This document shows, one piece after another, positions 5,711 to 6,444 of a stretch of DNA of 6,444 bases (the stretch's first letter is position 1; every line of letters starts with the position of its first letter). Location of the stretch: positions 1 through 6,444 of the forward strand of contig USKH01000069.1 in NCBI GenBank assembly GCA_900555125.1. The letters run 5' to 3'. The translations under genes and the position numbers were made by a program. Under the pieces are notes generated by a model. That model did no database searches. It saw only the letters and a list, made by a program, of their open reading frames with translations, and was not told the origin of the DNA. This DNA comes from an uncultured Clostridium sp. GTDB taxonomy: Bacteria > Bacillota > Clostridia > Christensenellales > Pumilibacteraceae.

Positions 5711-6444
5711 TTAATTTGCTTTCGGCATCTGGTCTATCACTTCTTTGCTTACTTGCCCCACAAGGCAACCTTCGTCCCAACAGTTGAAGTTGTCAAAGAG
5801 CAACAGTTTCTTATCCTCTTGCCCTATGGTGCAGGCAACGTCATCGTCCATAATATCGGATATGAAATATTGCGGCAAACCTCTTGAATAAACGATTTTG
5901 CCGCCGTCTTTTTCGAGATATTTCATAATATAACGAACGGCTTCGCTTAAAACGTGTTCGTTTACTTCCTTGAAGTCCGATCTGCCGAATCTTTCATTGA
6001 AATACGTATTCTGATAAGTCGTTTGCACTTTCTCTTTGACGGGCGAATAGTCCTTCACTTCCACAAGTTCGCCGACCATTGCGCCGGGCGGAACATAGAA
6101 CAGTCCGTGAAAATGCAATCGCTTCTTTTCGGGTGAACGTTCCCACACGCCGATATATTTCCAACCTTTCCGATGCGAAAACAAGGCAAGCGCGTTTTTC
6201 AGTTTCTTCCGGAACGTTTCTTCCGTATGCAGCGCGCTGTCGTATGTAAACGTTACGAAGTAATTGAAGTCGGCTAAATTTGCTTTTCGTACCATTCGTA
6301 TCCGCCGCGCTATCAGATTTTTCTGCTTTCTCGCTATCCCCGCGTCAACGTAATATTCCGCGCTTTCTCTGTCCTTGAAATACGGCGACATCGTTTCGAT
6401 TAAAATCTTTCTTCGCACCGATTTTCTGTCCGTATAATGCGCTT
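5711..6444 (-). CDS. rep: Rolling-circle replication initiator, HUH endonuclease (5'-partial)
   Basis: This Rep protein nicks one strand at the origin and stays covalently attached through a tyrosine. Counting from the GTG at 6418-6416, motif 1 is FVTFTY (54-59). Motif 2 is the metal-binding HUH in LHFHGLFY (His102, Phe103, His104), preceded by WER (92-94). Motif 3 is SEAVRYIMKYLEKD (158-171), with Tyr163-x-x-Lys166 and Glu159 four residues before the tyrosine. The Glu-x3-Tyr pair is the pattern known from pC194 RepA, where the glutamate ends the cycle. The GTG has no clear ribosome site. The frame stays open through the edge (AHYTDRKS precede it), so the gene very likely starts beyond 6444 and at least part of the N-terminus is missing here. 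There is no helicase domain in the part seen. It reads toward the origin and int, and probably replicates the same element that int moves. Confidence 0.85.
   Translation of the reverse strand, partial: AHYTDRKSVRRKILIETMSPYFKDRESAEYYVDAGIARKQKNLIARRIRMVRKANLADFNYFVTFTYDSALHTEETFRKKLKNALALFSHRKGWKYIGVWERSPEKKRLHFHGLFYVPPGAMVGELVEVKDYSPVKEKVQTTYQNTYFNERFGRSDFKEVNEHVLSEAVRYIMKYLEKDGGKIVYSRGLPQYFISDIMDDDVACTIGQEDKKLLLFDNFNCWDEGCLVGQVSKEVIDQMPKAN

Overview
The window looks like a piece of a Clostridia-type (low-GC Gram-positive, probably gut or anaerobe-associated) chromosome or integrated element. The grounds are strong AGGAGG-like ribosome sites, a Gram-positive lipoprotein signal, a short sigma-70-like factor of the kind common in mobile DNA of Firmicutes, and a Rep/nick-site pair of pC194/pUB110 flavour. 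No rRNA, tRNA or CRISPR is visible, so the taxon is an inference.

Layout from left to right. (1) A sigma-70-like regulator (2-592, +) starts at the window edge. (2) A convergent intergenic gap holds a 57-nt near-perfect hairpin (691-747), probably a bidirectional terminator, flanked by 8-bp direct repeats. (3) A two-gene leftward unit follows: a proline-rich lipoprotein (4174-2582, -) and then a multi-pass membrane protein (2502-763, -). Neither belongs to a family I recognise. (4) An AT-rich gap of 277 bp (4175-4451) holds an imperfect inverted repeat shaped like a recombinase core site, short direct repeats, and an isolated consensus-like promoter pointing right, antisense to the integrase. 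(5) A tyrosine recombinase (5366-4452, -) has all catalytic residues in place. (6) A GC-rich non-coding region of 344 bp (5367-5710) holds two large hairpins. The first carries TCTTGATA, the nick core of pC194/pUB110-type rolling-circle origins, placed in a bulge between two stems. (7) A rolling-circle Rep protein of the HUH class (from 5711, -) runs off the right edge.

The right third reads as one module: Rep, its double-strand origin, and an integrase. This suggests an integrating rolling-circle replicon whose attachment site may lie in 4175-4451. On that reading the lipoprotein/membrane-protein pair could be host DNA next to the insertion or cargo of the element; the window does not settle which. 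The origin assignment rests on a remembered nick consensus plus the visible fold and the Rep catalytic motif, and it is the most informative part of the window.
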